A DNA stretch of 64,000 nucleotides from contig OY755244.1 of NCBI GenBank assembly GCA_963576725.1, positions 34,878,446-34,942,445 of the forward strand, written 5' to 3'. Shown here piece by piece: positions 30,878 to 40,725 of the stretch (position 1 is its first letter; every line of letters begins with the position of its first letter). Origin of the DNA: Azorinus chamasolen (lineage: Eukaryota > Mollusca > Bivalvia > Cardiida > Solecurtidae). Below the pieces are notes generated by a model. It saw nothing but the letters and a program-made list of their open reading frames with translations, was not told the DNA's origin and made no database searches. The position numbers and the translations under genes were made by a program.

Positions 30878-31316
30878 TACAGTGAAACCCCGATCTCTGG
30901 GACACCTTGGGAACCATAAATTTTGGTTCGAGTTAAGGGTGGTTTGAGAGATCCGATTCTCGTAATTTGTTCTGTAGCAAATGGTACATTAACACGAGTA
31001 ACACTTGTACGAATGTTAGTAATGAAGCAGGTTGAGAATATTTTCATGTCGAAAATGAATAAACAAACTTCTTAACAAAACTCACTGTTTTTGTTGTCTT
31101 TGCAATAAAATCAAAATGCTAATGCAGCCAATTACTCTACAAAAACATCATCCGATTATTCCGAAGTTTGAATTTCTACTTTTAACGTATCTTTGCTATG
31201 TGCACATCTCACCATTTTGGTCTGGTTAAATACGAGACTGAATGACTTGTCATCATTGTTTCAGTTCTGCGTCTGTACAGTTTTCCAGGGTTTGAGAGTT
31301 CGGGGTTTTCACTGTA
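30878..31316. mobile_element. TA-flanked mariner-like element, 439 bp
   Basis: Begins TA-CAGTGAAACCCCGATCTC and ends GAGAGTTCGGGGTTTTCACTG-TA. CAGTG tips with TA target sites fit Tc1/mariner/pogo-type non-autonomous elements. Interior single-copy in this window; the 72-residue minus-strand frame there is not recognisable. Confidence 0.75.
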
Positions 31317-31578
31317 TGTATGTGTCTAGAAATTTTTATGACTGTCACTGAAAATACAGGACTGTTTAAAGCAATTAACTGCTTCAAAATATTGACGTTT
31401 TGGATGGATATTGAAAGCAAATATTTGTGATCAATTTGCATCTTTGATAAAAATGATTTGCATAATTTCAAGATTGTGTCAGCTCTTGCTGGTGACTTTT
31501 AAGTCCTGAAATTGAATTTTGAAATACAGATTTTAGTTAGTTGTGGGTCTTTTGTCTAGGTTGTTTCTGTGTTCAATA

Positions 31579-32017
31579 TTAACCCTTTCCCTCATATAAA
31601 CAAATTTGCAAACAGAATAGACCCAGATCAGATGGCTCCTGTTGGAGCCCTTTGATCAGAGCCTGCTGTTTCCTAACGGAATTTGATAGTTCTGTTTCTT
31701 TACTGTCTAAAATTGCTACACTGTTCCTTCCAACTTCTGTATTTCATTATAATTATTTTGTCCATGAATATTCAGTAGGTATTAAAATTTGGAATTAACA
31801 TACAGTAAAACCTCTCTATAACAGCCACCAAATTGTGTTAATTAGTTTTTATTTAGGGCAGGTGTCTACATAAAGCAAGGTGATCGAAAGTAAAACAGAA
31901 CGCTCCTATAGGAGCGTTCTGTTTTACTTTCACCTTGCTTTAAGCAGCCACCTGCCCTTAACACAAAATACTTGATGTAATTTAGTGGCCGTTATAGAGA
32001 GGTTTCACTGTAGTTAA
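31579..32017 (+). mobile_element. Family A element split by a mariner-like insertion
   Basis: TTAACCCTTTCCCTCATATA through ATTCAGTAGGTATTAAAATT and GGAATTAACA, then the TA-flanked element, then TAG-TTAA. The A terminus CATAGAACAGGG is interrupted at its TA dinucleotide and largely deleted. Confidence 0.7.
31801..32012. mobile_element. TA-flanked mariner-like foldback element
   Basis: Reference copy: tips CAGTAAAACCTCTCTATAAC and GTTATAGAGAGGTTTCACTG, TA on each side. Inner arms GTTTTATTTAGGGCAGGTG-like / CACCTGCCCTTAA, then AAGCAAGGTGATCGAAAGTA / TACTTTCACCTTGCTT, and a perfect centre AACAGAACGCTCC / GGAGCGTTCTGTT. The whole 208 bp folds on itself. Confidence 0.85.
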
Positions 32018-32239
32018 AACATTCTTGTAGCTTTTTGGGGGGGCTAATCTGTGATCACCTCTGCAGTTTGTATGTAGAAATGTCAAGTAGGCTCGGTATC
32101 TAATCATGATCTAAACTAATCAATACTTCTTACCAAAAGGAAGAAATTTCACCAATGCAAATTGAAGTAAATGACTAATCTGCAGATAGCAGTGTGTTGC
32201 AGGGAAACAGTTCATCTTATAAGACGAGAGTTCTGGGCT

Positions 32240-32490
32240 TTTAGCTCACCTGAACACCATGTGCTTAATGTGAACCATTGTTTTTAAATTGTTGTGTCCA
32301 TTGGCGTCCGTCTTCACCAATTGACTTAAACAGCATCTCCTTTAATGAAAGACGTAGGCCAGTTGCTGCCAAAGTTAATAGAAATTGTCCTTGTTAGGTT
32401 ATCTTTTTTCCATATAATTTTACAGGAATTGACCTAAGTTGGCCCAGTTCTAAAATAATTCAAATCATTTTGTTGCTTAGGTGGCCATCT
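32240..32490 (+). repeat. 5' fragment of a TAGCTCACC array module
   Basis: TTTTAGCTCACCTGAACACC, CATTGGCGTCCGTCTTCACC and one partial unit (AACAGCATCTCCTTTAATGA, AATTTTACAGGAATTGACC). No 3' terminus found; truncated against the next TTAA element. Confidence 0.5.
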
Positions 32491-32491
32491 T

Positions 32492-32720
32492 TTAACCCAT
32501 TCCCTCATATTGACGACTTTTGACGACTCTGTAAACGTCACTGTGAAACCATTGTGATAAATAGAGCATTTGTTCCTATAGGAGCAAATGCTCTATTTAT
32601 CACAACGGTTTCAAACTACAAAATTCTAAAAAAAAATCCTTTTCTATAGTTAATGCTCCTTTTTGGTAGATTTAGTCAAAGAGGTTGGATATAAAAATAG
32701 CCTATGAGGTAATGGGTTAA
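32492..32720 (+). mobile_element. Family B TTAA foldback element
   Basis: TTAACCCATTCCCTCATATT to GAGGTAATGGGTTAA. Core CCATTGTGATAAATAGAGCA / TGCTCTATTTATCACAACGG around TTGTTCCTATAGGAGCAA. Confidence 0.87.
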
Positions 32721-32726
32721 AGCTGA

Positions 32727-32982
32727 TTAACCCTTTACTGAATGAATATTCATATAAGAAATGATGACATCATGAATATTAATGTGATTATTTTTTTATA
32801 ATTAGTTATGAGCACAGGAAGTTTTGGCCAAGACTGAAGCTGTGGATTCAGTTCTATATTATTTCATAAGCAAACAGAGCAGATCCTGATCGGATGGCTC
32901 CTAACAGGAGACGTCTTTAATAAACTGGGTCTATTCTATTTTTAAAGGAGTAGACAGGCGTATTTATGGAGGAAAGAGTTAC
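32727..32982 (-). mobile_element. Family C TTAA foldback element
   Basis: TTAACCCTTTACTGAATGAA, ATTCATATAAGAAATGATGA, GCACAGGAAGTTTTGGCC, core GCAGATCCTGATCGGATGGC / degraded right arm, end ATGGAGGAAAGAGTTAC. Confidence 0.78.
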
Positions 32983-33115
32983 TACAAATTTTCAGGAATT
33001 TTGCTTAGTTGACCCTGTACTATCGTTGTTCAAACCATCATGATTTGTTTATACTTTTTACTCCATAAATATTTATGTAAAATAATGGCACGAATCATAG
33101 TTAGCTCTATTGTTA

Positions 33116-33417
33116 TACCGTGAACCCTCGTTAGAACGGCAGTGTTTGTTTTCAGACATTTCGCCGTTATATCGAATTTGGCATTGTAACGATTTCAAAT
33201 ATTACTCAAAGTCATTGCGATAGATATTAGACTATTGCATTCAAATAATCGCTTTATATAGAACTCAAGTGCATTGGGAGCTTTCTGCACTTGTGTTCTG
33301 CATTAAGTGATCATGTGACTATTGTTTCTTTGGACGTTTCATATGCTTAGCTGCAATTTGGTTCCACAACAGACTGGTGTTATAACGAATTTGCCGGTAT
33401 AACGAGAGTTCACTGTA
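33116..33417. mobile_element. TA-flanked mariner-like element nested in a family C element
   Basis: Tips CCGTGAACCCTCGTTA and TAACGAGAGTTCACTG, TA each side, restoring the C sequence GTTATA-ATAGCA when removed. A second tip-like pair near the inner ends (GCCGTTATATCG / GTTATAACG) extends the inverted repeat. No ORF. Confidence 0.78.
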
Positions 33418-33566
33418 ATAGCATATGGACATGAGAATCTTTTACCATTGCATATATATATAAACTGTAGAATCATATCTAACAGAGCTCCTGCATGTAC
33501 AGTGTACACATGTAAACTGTGATAGTTTATGATACAAAAACATACAGAAACACATCAAAATAAATT

Positions 33567-34397
33567 TTGAGTTACAGTCAAGTTGTTGGTATACCCATGG
33601 GTACAAATTGTGCCCCTCTTGTTGCAGATTTGTTTTTGTATTGCTACGAGAGGGATTTTATGCTTAGCTTAAAACTTGATACACAGACCGATATTGTTAA
33701 TGCTTTTAATAAAACTTCAAGGTATTTAGACGATATTTTGAATTTAGATAATCCTTATTTTGATACTATGGTTTCTTCAATCTACCCAAAAGAACTGTCT
33801 TTAAACAAAGCTAATCAATCTGACATTAATGCTTCATTTTTAGATTTGAATCTTTCAATTACAAATGATAAAGTTTCGTCCAAAGTATACGATAAAAGAG
33901 AAGATTTTAATTTTAAAATTGTTAATTATCCTTTTCTAGATGGGGATGTGCCACGTTCTACATCTTATGGGGTTTATATTTCTCAACTTATTAGGTTTGC
34001 CCGAGCCTGTTCTTTGCTTGAAGATTTTAACAGACGTAATTTAGTTATAACTGATAAACTTCTTAAGCAAGGTTACAGATATCACAAACTTCGGAAAACC
34101 TTTTCTAAATTTTATTATCGAAATTTACCTCTCATTAGTAAATATAATTGCAATCTACGGACGTTACTGCGACAAGGCATTTCTCAACCAGAATTTTATG
34201 GGGATGTTATCTACAAACTTAGGAAAATTCGGGGTCATATCCATTTTCATGATTTGTTTATAAAACGCATTAAAACATTTAAAAAGAAAGGTTATGATCC
34301 TATTATATTGCAACACACTGCATGTTTGGTTATCGACCCTTTTACAGTCGGTAGCTACGCTTCCCTCTTTGCTTGCGCGATGACAGGCCGAGGGTAG
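33567..34397 (+). CDS. Reverse transcriptase C-terminal fragment (Penelope-like)
   Basis: A 276-residue open frame beginning in the RT palm and ending TAG. GIPMGTNCAP (residues 8-17) corresponds to the RT motif after the fingers, RYLDDIL (52-58) to the catalytic YxDD, LNKAN (79-83) to the next palm motif and FLDLNLSI (91-98) to the last. A conserved thumb-like region with YGVYISQLIRFARAC and a basic tail (KRIKTFKKKGYD) follows. The N-terminal RT fingers are missing, the apparent start is TTG, and no endonuclease (for example GIY-YIG) is visible, so the copy is a 5'-truncated, dead insertion whose frame is nonetheless undamaged. The GIPMG-type RT is widespread in aquatic invertebrates; I favour Penelope-like by the YLDD context but cannot exclude another lineage. 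Confidence 0.75.
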   Translation: MSYSQVVGIPMGTNCAPLVADLFLYCYERDFMLSLKLDTQTDIVNAFNKTSRYLDDILNLDNPYFDTMVSSIYPKELSLNKANQSDINASFLDLNLSITNDKVSSKVYDKREDFNFKIVNYPFLDGDVPRSTSYGVYISQLIRFARACSLLEDFNRRNLVITDKLLKQGYRYHKLRKTFSKFYYRNLPLISKYNCNLRTLLRQGISQPEFYGDVIYKLRKIRGHIHFHDLFIKRIKTFKKKGYDPIILQHTACLVIDPFTVGSYASLFACAMTGRG

Positions 34398-35784
34398 TAC
34401 TCTATGATGGTATACTCTTAAACTTGGATACAGGAGGAGCTTACCAGACTCATGTATTACTTTTTCCCTGTCGTGCCCTTAACGGCTTACCTGCAGGTGC
34501 TCTGACTTCAGCAAAGTCATTGAGTACATGTTTGACGGATTGTCACAGTTATTATGCTATGTTTTACATGTTGTCCTGTGTTCCCCGTCGTCTATGTTGT
34601 GGGTAAGTCCAGCGGGGATACCTTTATTTACAATATTTGTAAAGCTAGGGTGACTTTGAGAGAAGTGTGAGGTTAGGACGTCCGTAAATTGGTTTAAACC
34701 CCCAGTTGTGTTTTTGCTGCTGACCGTGCCAAGGCGGTACTCTCTTTGTCACCCTTCCTTTTGTTTGCCTTGCGTCTTTGTGCTTGTGGTTTGTTCATGT
34801 TGTGGAACGTTTGTCCCTGTTTCTTGTGTGTCTTTTGGTGTTTTCTGTGTTCATTTCGTGTGTGTGTGTGTGTGTGTGCGTTTGGGTGTGTGGTTGTGTG
34901 TGTGTGTGTGTCATGCTGTCTATCGGTGTTTTGGTGGTGGTTGCGTCTTGCATGTGGCTTTGCCTACTTGACTTTACTACTTGTCCATACATAGTTACAA
35001 ACACGTCACATTATGACGTCATTGTACACAACATGTGTCTATGTAAAGCGCGCCATTTACATGAAGACCCACATACAGTCGCCAACACGTCCGACACTCA
35101 CTGTCAATGGGATTCGAAATGCGCCTTCGTTTTGGTATATTAAGCCATTCATTAGTGTTGTATGTATACACATGGACATGGACATTTCCACCGAGAAGAA
35201 AATCTCGATTCAAGTTCAGTGAAAATTTTTGAAATGGACTAAAGATTCAGTACGAACTGCTGCATAAAATGTGTTGGAACTGGAGGAAGATTTTCTCGAT
35301 CAGCTGAGTTAGTGAGTATAGCATATTGAAATATGTTTGTGCTGTGCTGGATTCAGATGACTATAGTTGTTGATTGATGAGATATTTGTATGAGTAGAAA
35401 TCTGCATAAACAAAAGGACATGCGGTGAAGAAAATGCAAAGTTGAGGAGGCATTTTAAATGTAGAATGGATTGTATGGGTCTGAGTAGCTGGTAGGTCTT
35501 TTTTGGCATACATTTTGTATATGATTCCTGACAGCGATTACAATTTGTATTATTTTATCGAAATTAAGGCGCAAGTGCCAACAATCCTTTGCCATCTATC
35601 ATGACTCAGTCGTGGACAGGTAGGTCGACCACCGTCCGCCAGTTTGTTTGTTTTGACAGCGCGTATGAATCGTTCGAATGTCATTCGGTCGTTCGAATGT
35701 TATTCACTAGTGAATATATGCCCATGATTATCAAAAAATAAATGATAGTGTTACGTCACGCTGAAGCCACGAGTTATGTTATAA
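34398..35784 (+). repeat. 3' region of the retroelement insertion
   Basis: Non-coding despite several overlapping short frames. It contains a 32-base (TG)n at 34857-34878 and a second at 34892-34912, a palindromic ATTCGGTCGTTCGAATG patch near 35670-35700 and ends near GAGTTATGTTATAA. The frame after the RT stop (34373-34606, translation with LLFPCRALNGLPAGALTSA) overlaps the RT in another frame and lacks domains I recognise. Confidence 0.5.
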
Positions 35785-35940
35785 ATATATAAACTGTAGA
35801 ATCATATCTAACAGAGCTCCTGCATGTACAGGAGCCATCGGATCTGTGTCTATTCTGTTTGCAAAGGCATAGAAAGGGGTATTGATGGAGGAAAAGGTTT
35901 AAAAAAAACATTGTGAACAGGGATGGGGATAATTTTTATA

Positions 35941-37395
35941 CGCCCGAAGGGTCGTATTATGTTATGGTCTCCATCGTCTGGCCGTCTGGCTGGGTGTCCG
36001 TCTGTCCGTCTGTCTGTCTGTCCGTCTGTCCGTCCGTCCGTCCGTCTGTCTGTCCGCACTCACCAAAGGGTAGTTGTGTGACTTTTTCTAACTAGTCCCA
36101 CAAGTAAAATCATTAACCTGGCCATCTCTTGTGACATTAACCTGGCCATTTCTTGTGACATTAACCTGGCCAGTTGTGGGACATAGGGTTAGGGTTAGGG
36201 TTAGCTTCCAGATCATTCTTTTCCAAAGTTAGAGCCAAAAATAGTTTTTCTTGTGGGACTAGTCACACAAGAAAAGATCAAAGGAAAAAGTCACACAACT
36301 ACCCATTTGTTAGTATGTCCGTCCGTCCGTCCGTCCGTCCGTTAGCAAATTCGTGTCCTGGCTATAACTTACTCATTTTTTCTCCGATTTTCAAAATTCT
36401 TTCACACAAATGTTCAGTATCACTTGAAGGTGTGTCGCGTACAAAACCCAATTGTGAACTTTCAAGGTCAAGGTCACAAATAGGGCGTTAGCAATTTTCG
36501 TGTCCTTGCTAAAACTTACTCATCTTTTCACCAATTTTCAAAATTCTTTCACACGTATGTTCAGTATCACTTGAAGGTGTGTCGCGTACAAAACCCAATG
36601 GTGAACTTTCAAGGTCAAGGTCACAAATAGGGCGTTAGCAATTCTGTCCGTCCGTCCGTTAGCAAATTCGTGTCCTGGCTATAACTTACTCATTTTTTCT
36701 CCGATTTTCAAAATTCTTTCACACAAATGTTCAGTATCACTTGAAGGTGTGTCGCGTACAAAACCCAATTGTGAACTTTCAAGGTCAAGGTCACAAATAG
36801 GGCGTTAGCAATTTTCGTGTCCTTGGTAAAACTTACTCATCTTTTCACCAATTTTCAAAATTCTTTCACACATATGTTCAGTATCACTTGAAGGTGTGTC
36901 GCGTACAAAACCCAATGGTGAACTTTCAAGGTCAAGGTCACAAATAGGGCGTTAGCAATTCTGTCCGTCCGTTAGCAAATTCGTGTCCTGGCTATAACTT
37001 ACTCATTTTTTCTCCGATTTTCAAAATTCTTTCACACATATGTTCAGTATCACTTGAAGGTGTGTCGCGTACAAAACCCAATTGTGAACTTTCAAGGTCA
37101 AGGTCACAAATAGGGCTTCAGTATCACTTGAAGGTGTGTTGCATACAAAACCCAATTGTGAACTTTCAAGGTCAAGGTCACAAATAGAGCGTTAGCAAAT
37201 TTTGTGTCCTGGCTGTAGCTAACTAGACCTACATCATTACCTTTAAGGTCAGTCATATTTTTCATTCTGGAGTTATTGCCCTTTGATAGTTTCGGGTAGC
37301 AATTTCTTGTGCAACTAACTCCTCCTTTATTTTTCAACATAATTTTATAGAACAGCCTTCGGGCGTATATTGCCCCGTCTTGCGGTGCTCTTGTT
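35941..37395 (+). repeat. Array module with CGCCCGAAGG ends and dimeric ~310-bp units
   Basis: Starts CGCCCGAAGGGTCGTATTAT, ends CAGCCTTCGGGCGTATATTG, then CCG-TCTTG-CGG and CTCTTGTT (37388-37395). Between lie (GTCC/GTCT)n runs and a higher-order array: unit type 1 (CTGGCTATAACTTACTCATT, CCGATTTTC) alternates with type 2 (CCTTGCTAAAACTTACTCATC, CCAATTTTC). Both carry GGTGTGTCGCGTACAAAACC and CTTTCAAGGTCAAGGTCAC. About three dimers from 36330 to 37190; the last is truncated. Confidence 0.8.
36068..36306. repeat. Foldback insert with three 23-bp repeats and a short TTAGGG tract
   Basis: Arms GGTAGTTGTGTGACTTTTTC and GAAAAAGTCACACAACTACC, with CTAGTCCCACAAG / CTTGTGGGACTAG inside. The loop holds ATTAACCTGGCCATNTCTTG three times and then about three and a half TTAGGG units (36184-36204). 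It lies at the front of the 35941 module. Confidence 0.7.
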
Positions 37396-37683
37396 CTTGT
37401 ATAGCTAACTGTCTGTGAAAATATAAAAAGTGATCTTCTCTGAAACCACTGGCTGGATTTCAGTAATATATTGCAAGAATGTTTCTGGGATGAACCGTAA
37501 TCAAATTTGCTCAAGCTATTATTGTTAATAAAAAAGGCATGGCCATCACAAATGAGGCTAACTTTTTGTATATAGCCGTTGGGGGATATGTTTCTTAGAT
37601 GACCATTCTCCAAGAAGGCGGAAATTATTGTAATTCTTGAAACACCATGACAGCCAGGTGGTACGCTTGTTATTGTATTTTAT

Positions 37684-37890
37684 TTTTGAATATTCATGTC
37701 AAAAATAATGACATCATGAATATTAATTAGATTAATTTCTATTACAGCAAAATGAACACAGGAAGTTTTGGCCATGACAGAAACTTAAAAATCATAGCTA
37801 TATTATATCATAAGCAAACAGAGCCATCTAATCTGGGTCTACTCTGTTTGCCAATACATGTTAAAGTGTTTATATGAAGGAAAGGGTTAA
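37684..37890 (-). mobile_element. Family C element, left tip and core arm lost
   Basis: TTGAATATTCATGTCAAAAA, GACATCATGAATATTAATTA, GGAAGTTTTGGCCATGAC, then GCAAACAGAGCCATCTAATC (one arm removed) and AAGGAAAGGGTTAA. Confidence 0.7.
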
Positions 37891-37978
37891 ACAATGGATC
37901 AATATGCCTATATAGAGGATATTACATAGTTCTTTTACCAGTGATTTTTACAAGGGATGGGACCGAGTACTTAGGCAG

Positions 37979-38161
37979 AGCTACAGATTAGGGTGCATAC
38001 CCAAGTACTAAAATCGTCATTTCTCCACCAGACCCTATACTGTGACCACTCTTTAGAATCGTCTCTTCGAGACAATTCTAAAGAGTGGTCACAGTATAGG
38101 GTTTGGTGGAGAAATAAAGGAGTTATTCTTGAAAATGTTTTAATTTACACATTTTATCAGG
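37979..38161 (+). mobile_element. Family F palindromic element
   Basis: AGCTACAGATTAGGGTGCAT to TTTACACATTTTATCAG. Core ATACTGTGACCACTCTTTAG / CTAAAGAGTGGTCACAGTAT, centre GTCTCTTCGAGAC. 38162-38676 shows nothing I recognise. Confidence 0.75.
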
Positions 38162-38676
38162 AACTCTGCTTAGGTACTAGGTAAAACACCCGTGTATCGA
38201 ATAACATTTCTATTATTCAAGTACTCACAATAAATAAGATAAAAAACAAAACAAAAACGATGCTCTTTCTTTCTTATATTTTTCATCCAGATATAATTAT
38301 AGAACTTTTGGTTGTATTTGACAGTGTGGCTGTTAATTGCAACTATCTAGATACCTGCTGGTTGATCAAGACATAATTCCTCAAATTGCTTATAAGCTAT
38401 GACTATGGCGGCATCTGATTGTGTAATCATAATAATTAGACATTTGTAAGACACACACCACTGCTGATTGTGTCATAGTCTGTAAAATCAATGTTGAATG
38501 TGTGTCAATAAGTCATCGTTTGATCAAAATCTAAAATTGCCTATTCGTTTTAAACTAATGCATATTTAATGGTATAACAATATACTTATGTTTGAAGCCA
38601 CTTTCATGACTTGGTAGAATTATTGTATTTCCTGAAACACCATGGCTAGCCTGGTGGCATTAGCTTGTTGCTATAT

Positions 38677-38895
38677 TTCAACCCATACCCTCATATTGAC
38701 ACCTTTGTATTGTCACTTTTTGAAACCACTGTGATAAATAGAGCATTTGCCCCATAGGAGCAAGTGGTCCATTTACCACAAAAGTTTCAGAACTACACAA
38801 TTCAAAAATGTTCCTTTTTTCTAGTAAATTCCCCTTTTTGGTACATTTATTCCAAGAGGTTTGGTCTAAAAATAGCCTATGAGGGAATGGGTTAA
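38677..38895 (+). mobile_element. Family B TTAA foldback element, diverged
   Basis: TTCAACCCATACCCTCATAT to GAGGGAATGGGTTAA. The core arms have accumulated several mismatches (GCAAGTGGTCCATTTACCAC), making this one of the older B copies. Followed at 38976-38983 by a CTCTTGTT module end. Confidence 0.75.
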
Positions 38896-39189
38896 ACAAT
38901 GGACCTATATTCTTATATATTCAACGGAGCTCATATCCAGTTGTCTCAGATGAGCGATGCAGAGTCGTCATGGCTCTCTTGTTTTAGTTGCAGTCACATT
39001 TTCTGCCCTGATTCTCTTTACAAGATACAGACGATACTTTTGCATGCTGCCAGTCATTAGATATGATGAACTTATCGTAAACCTGGTCTTTCTGTTGCTG
39101 TGTATGTGATCTTTTGCTCTCAGGACTGTCATTGATTCTGCCGTACAGGCTGGTCTTGCTGAATACCAGAAATGTGTTTGAATACAGGA

Positions 39190-39521
39190 AACGTGTTAGT
39201 AATTGCAAACAGTGTACACCCAGATCAGGCTCCGAGCTTGTAAAGCTTCTTGCTTGAGTCTGAGATTATTCTCAAGCATCTGATTGGTTAGATTCTGAGC
39301 TTGCTCAGAATCTGACCAATCAGATACTTGAGAATTATCTCAGATTCAGAAGTTTTATAACCTTGGACCCTGAGGGATCTTTGAGATCAGAGTGATGCTG
39401 GAGTTATCTTCATCAGGGTGTACACTGTTTATTATTTTGTAACAACTCATTCATACCAAATGTATTGTATTGATGAACCATTCCACTTGGAACATGCATT
39501 GATCAGCACATAGAGGATTAA
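39190..39521. mobile_element. Family D element split by a family H palindrome
   Basis: GCAAACAGTGTACACCCAGA before and ATCAGGGTGTACACTGTTT after the H copy are the two D core arms. The outer right end is near GAGGATTAA; the left tip is not clear. Confidence 0.5.
39226..39372. mobile_element. Family H long palindrome element
   Basis: CAGGCTCCGAGCTTGTAAAG and CTTGGACCCTG outer arms; inner TCTGATTGGTTAGATTCTGA / TCAGAATCTGACCAATCAGA, centre GAGCTTGCTC. Nested inside a family D core, which shows H elements are mobile. Confidence 0.7.
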
Positions 39522-39765
39522 CCCATTCCCATATATTGACGCAGAGGATTAACCCATTCCCATATATCGACGCCTTTCGACGCCTTTGTAAAAGTCATTT
39601 TTTGAAACCATTGTGATAAATAGAGCATTTGCTCCACAGGAGCAAATGCTGTATTTATCACATTGGTTTTAAAACTAAACATTTCTAAACAAAATCCGAT
39701 TTTCTTTTAAGTAGATTTATTCAAAGGGATTGAGTCTAAAAATGACATCTAAAATAATGGGTTTA
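39518..39765 (+). mobile_element. Family B element with a duplicated left tip
   Basis: GAGGATTAACCCATTCCCAT is present twice (39514 and 39545), so the first 30 bp are tandemly duplicated. Core CCATTGTGATAAATAGAGCA / TGCTGTATTTATCACATTGG. Right end decayed to AATGGGTTTA. Confidence 0.75.
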
Positions 39766-40060
39766 CAATTTCAACACTGAGCAAATTTTTGTTAACAAAT
39801 ACTAACAGATGCAACACAGCAAATTGTTGTTAACCATTCTCTAAATAAAAACACTTAACAATTTCAACACTGAGCAAATTGTTGCTAACAAACACTTAAC
39901 AATTTCAACACTGAGCAAATTGTTTTTATCAGTTTTCTAAATTGTAATATTAACAATTTCAACACTGAGCAAATTGTTGTTAATCATTCTGTAAATAAAA
40001 ATACAATTTCAACACTAAACAAAAATACAATTTCAACACTGAGCAAATTGTTTTTAACTT
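39766..40060 (+). repeat. Minisatellite, ~60-bp unit
   Basis: Five to six units of CAATTTCAACACTGAGCAAA with TTGTTGTTAA and a variable AT-rich remainder (CATTCTGTAAATAAAAA). 40061-40490 beyond it has no clear feature; a possible 3' splice site TTTCTTTGTAG lies at 40158. Confidence 0.75.
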
Positions 40061-40495
40061 TCCTCTGGAACTTTTTTTGTGTTTCTGTCTTGAAGAGGTT
40101 TTAGTACTAAATAGAGATAATGGTAATAACAATATGTTAACTTTATCTTTCTTTGTAGATTACCAGCCTCCATTTCCATCCATCCTTCCTTTCCTCTTTT
40201 AAAATGCATTATCCCAAAGCACATATATATTTCTGAAAGATTTTATTGTATCCTTAATTATTGACTTACATAAAACTGGGTTAAACAGGCTGAAGAACTG
40301 GTGCTTCACTATCATCAGCCCATTTTGTATTGGAATGTCTGTGCTATCTCCGCCCCTGAGGGTCATCTACTTGTTACAGTATAATAACACTCGTCTGATC
40401 AGCCAATCTTAATAGCTTCTAACTTCTAATTCTTAGCACTCTAAAAAATTACTGTCTGAGTTAGTTTTTAGTTTTTGTCTATATACCCATCTACC

Positions 40496-40707
40496 TGTTC
40501 AATATTCATGTAAGAAATAATGACATCATGAATATTTATTAGCTGAAATTTTTGTAACTCAAATTTTTCAAGGGTTTGCTTTTGGCATGATATAGATCTG
40601 ATTCTACAGTCTTTGTCAAAAGCAAAATATTTCCTTGAAAAGTTTTCATTAAAAATTCAGCTAATAAATATTCATGGTGTCCTAACTTCTTACAGGGAAA
40701 GAGTTAA
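40496..40707. mobile_element. Family C element lacking the central core
   Basis: CAATATTCATGTAAGAAATA and TTCAGCTAATAAATATTCATG give two outer arms, with CTTTTGGCATGATATAGATC / CTGATTCTACAGTCTTTGTC between. The GATCAGACGGCTCC core is absent. Right end AGGGAAAGAGTTAA. Confidence 0.6.
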
Positions 40708-40725
40708 GAAACGATGCCATTTTTA

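Larger units (their letters stand above)
33456..35831 (+). mobile_element. 5'-truncated Penelope-like retroelement insertion with 47-bp target duplication
   Basis: The segment beginning ATATATAAACTGTAGAATCA and ending GCTCCTGCATGTACAG occurs at 33456-33502 and again, without a mismatch, at 35785-35831. Both copies are sequence of the family C host element, so this is a target duplication bracketing an insert of 2282 bp (33503-35784). Inside are a reverse transcriptase fragment (33567-34397) and a long 3' region with GT microsatellites. Long, variable target duplications are known for Penelope-like elements; the class assignment is inference. Confidence 0.75.
33048..35902 (-). mobile_element. 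Family C element carrying two younger insertions
   Basis: Pieces at 33048-33117 (TACTTTTTACTCCATAAAT), 33418-33502 (CTGTAGAATCATATCTAAC) and 35785-35902 (AGGAGCCATCGGATCTGTG, AAAGGCATAGAAAGG, TTGATGGAGGAAAAGGTTTAA) join into one C body. A mariner-like element (33116-33417) and a reverse transcriptase insertion (33503-35784) separate them. Confidence 0.72.

Noticed and set aside
31253..31471. 72-codon minus-strand frame
   Set aside because: Straddles the end of a mariner-like element; no domain recognised.
34373..34606. 77-codon frame overlapping the RT stop
   Set aside because: Overlaps the RT in another frame, and its translation has no recognised domain. Probably part of the untranslated tail.
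34708..35143. Cys/Val-rich frames
   Set aside because: They are generated by (TG)n microsatellites in the retroelement 3' region.
36174..36491. 105-codon frame across the TTAGGG tract
   Set aside because: Runs through telomeric-like repeats (GLGLG), GTCC microsatellite and array units.
40158..40200. Isolated 3' splice-site-like sequence TTTCTTTGTAG
   Set aside because: No convincing coding segment or donor follows; such matches are frequent in T-rich DNA.
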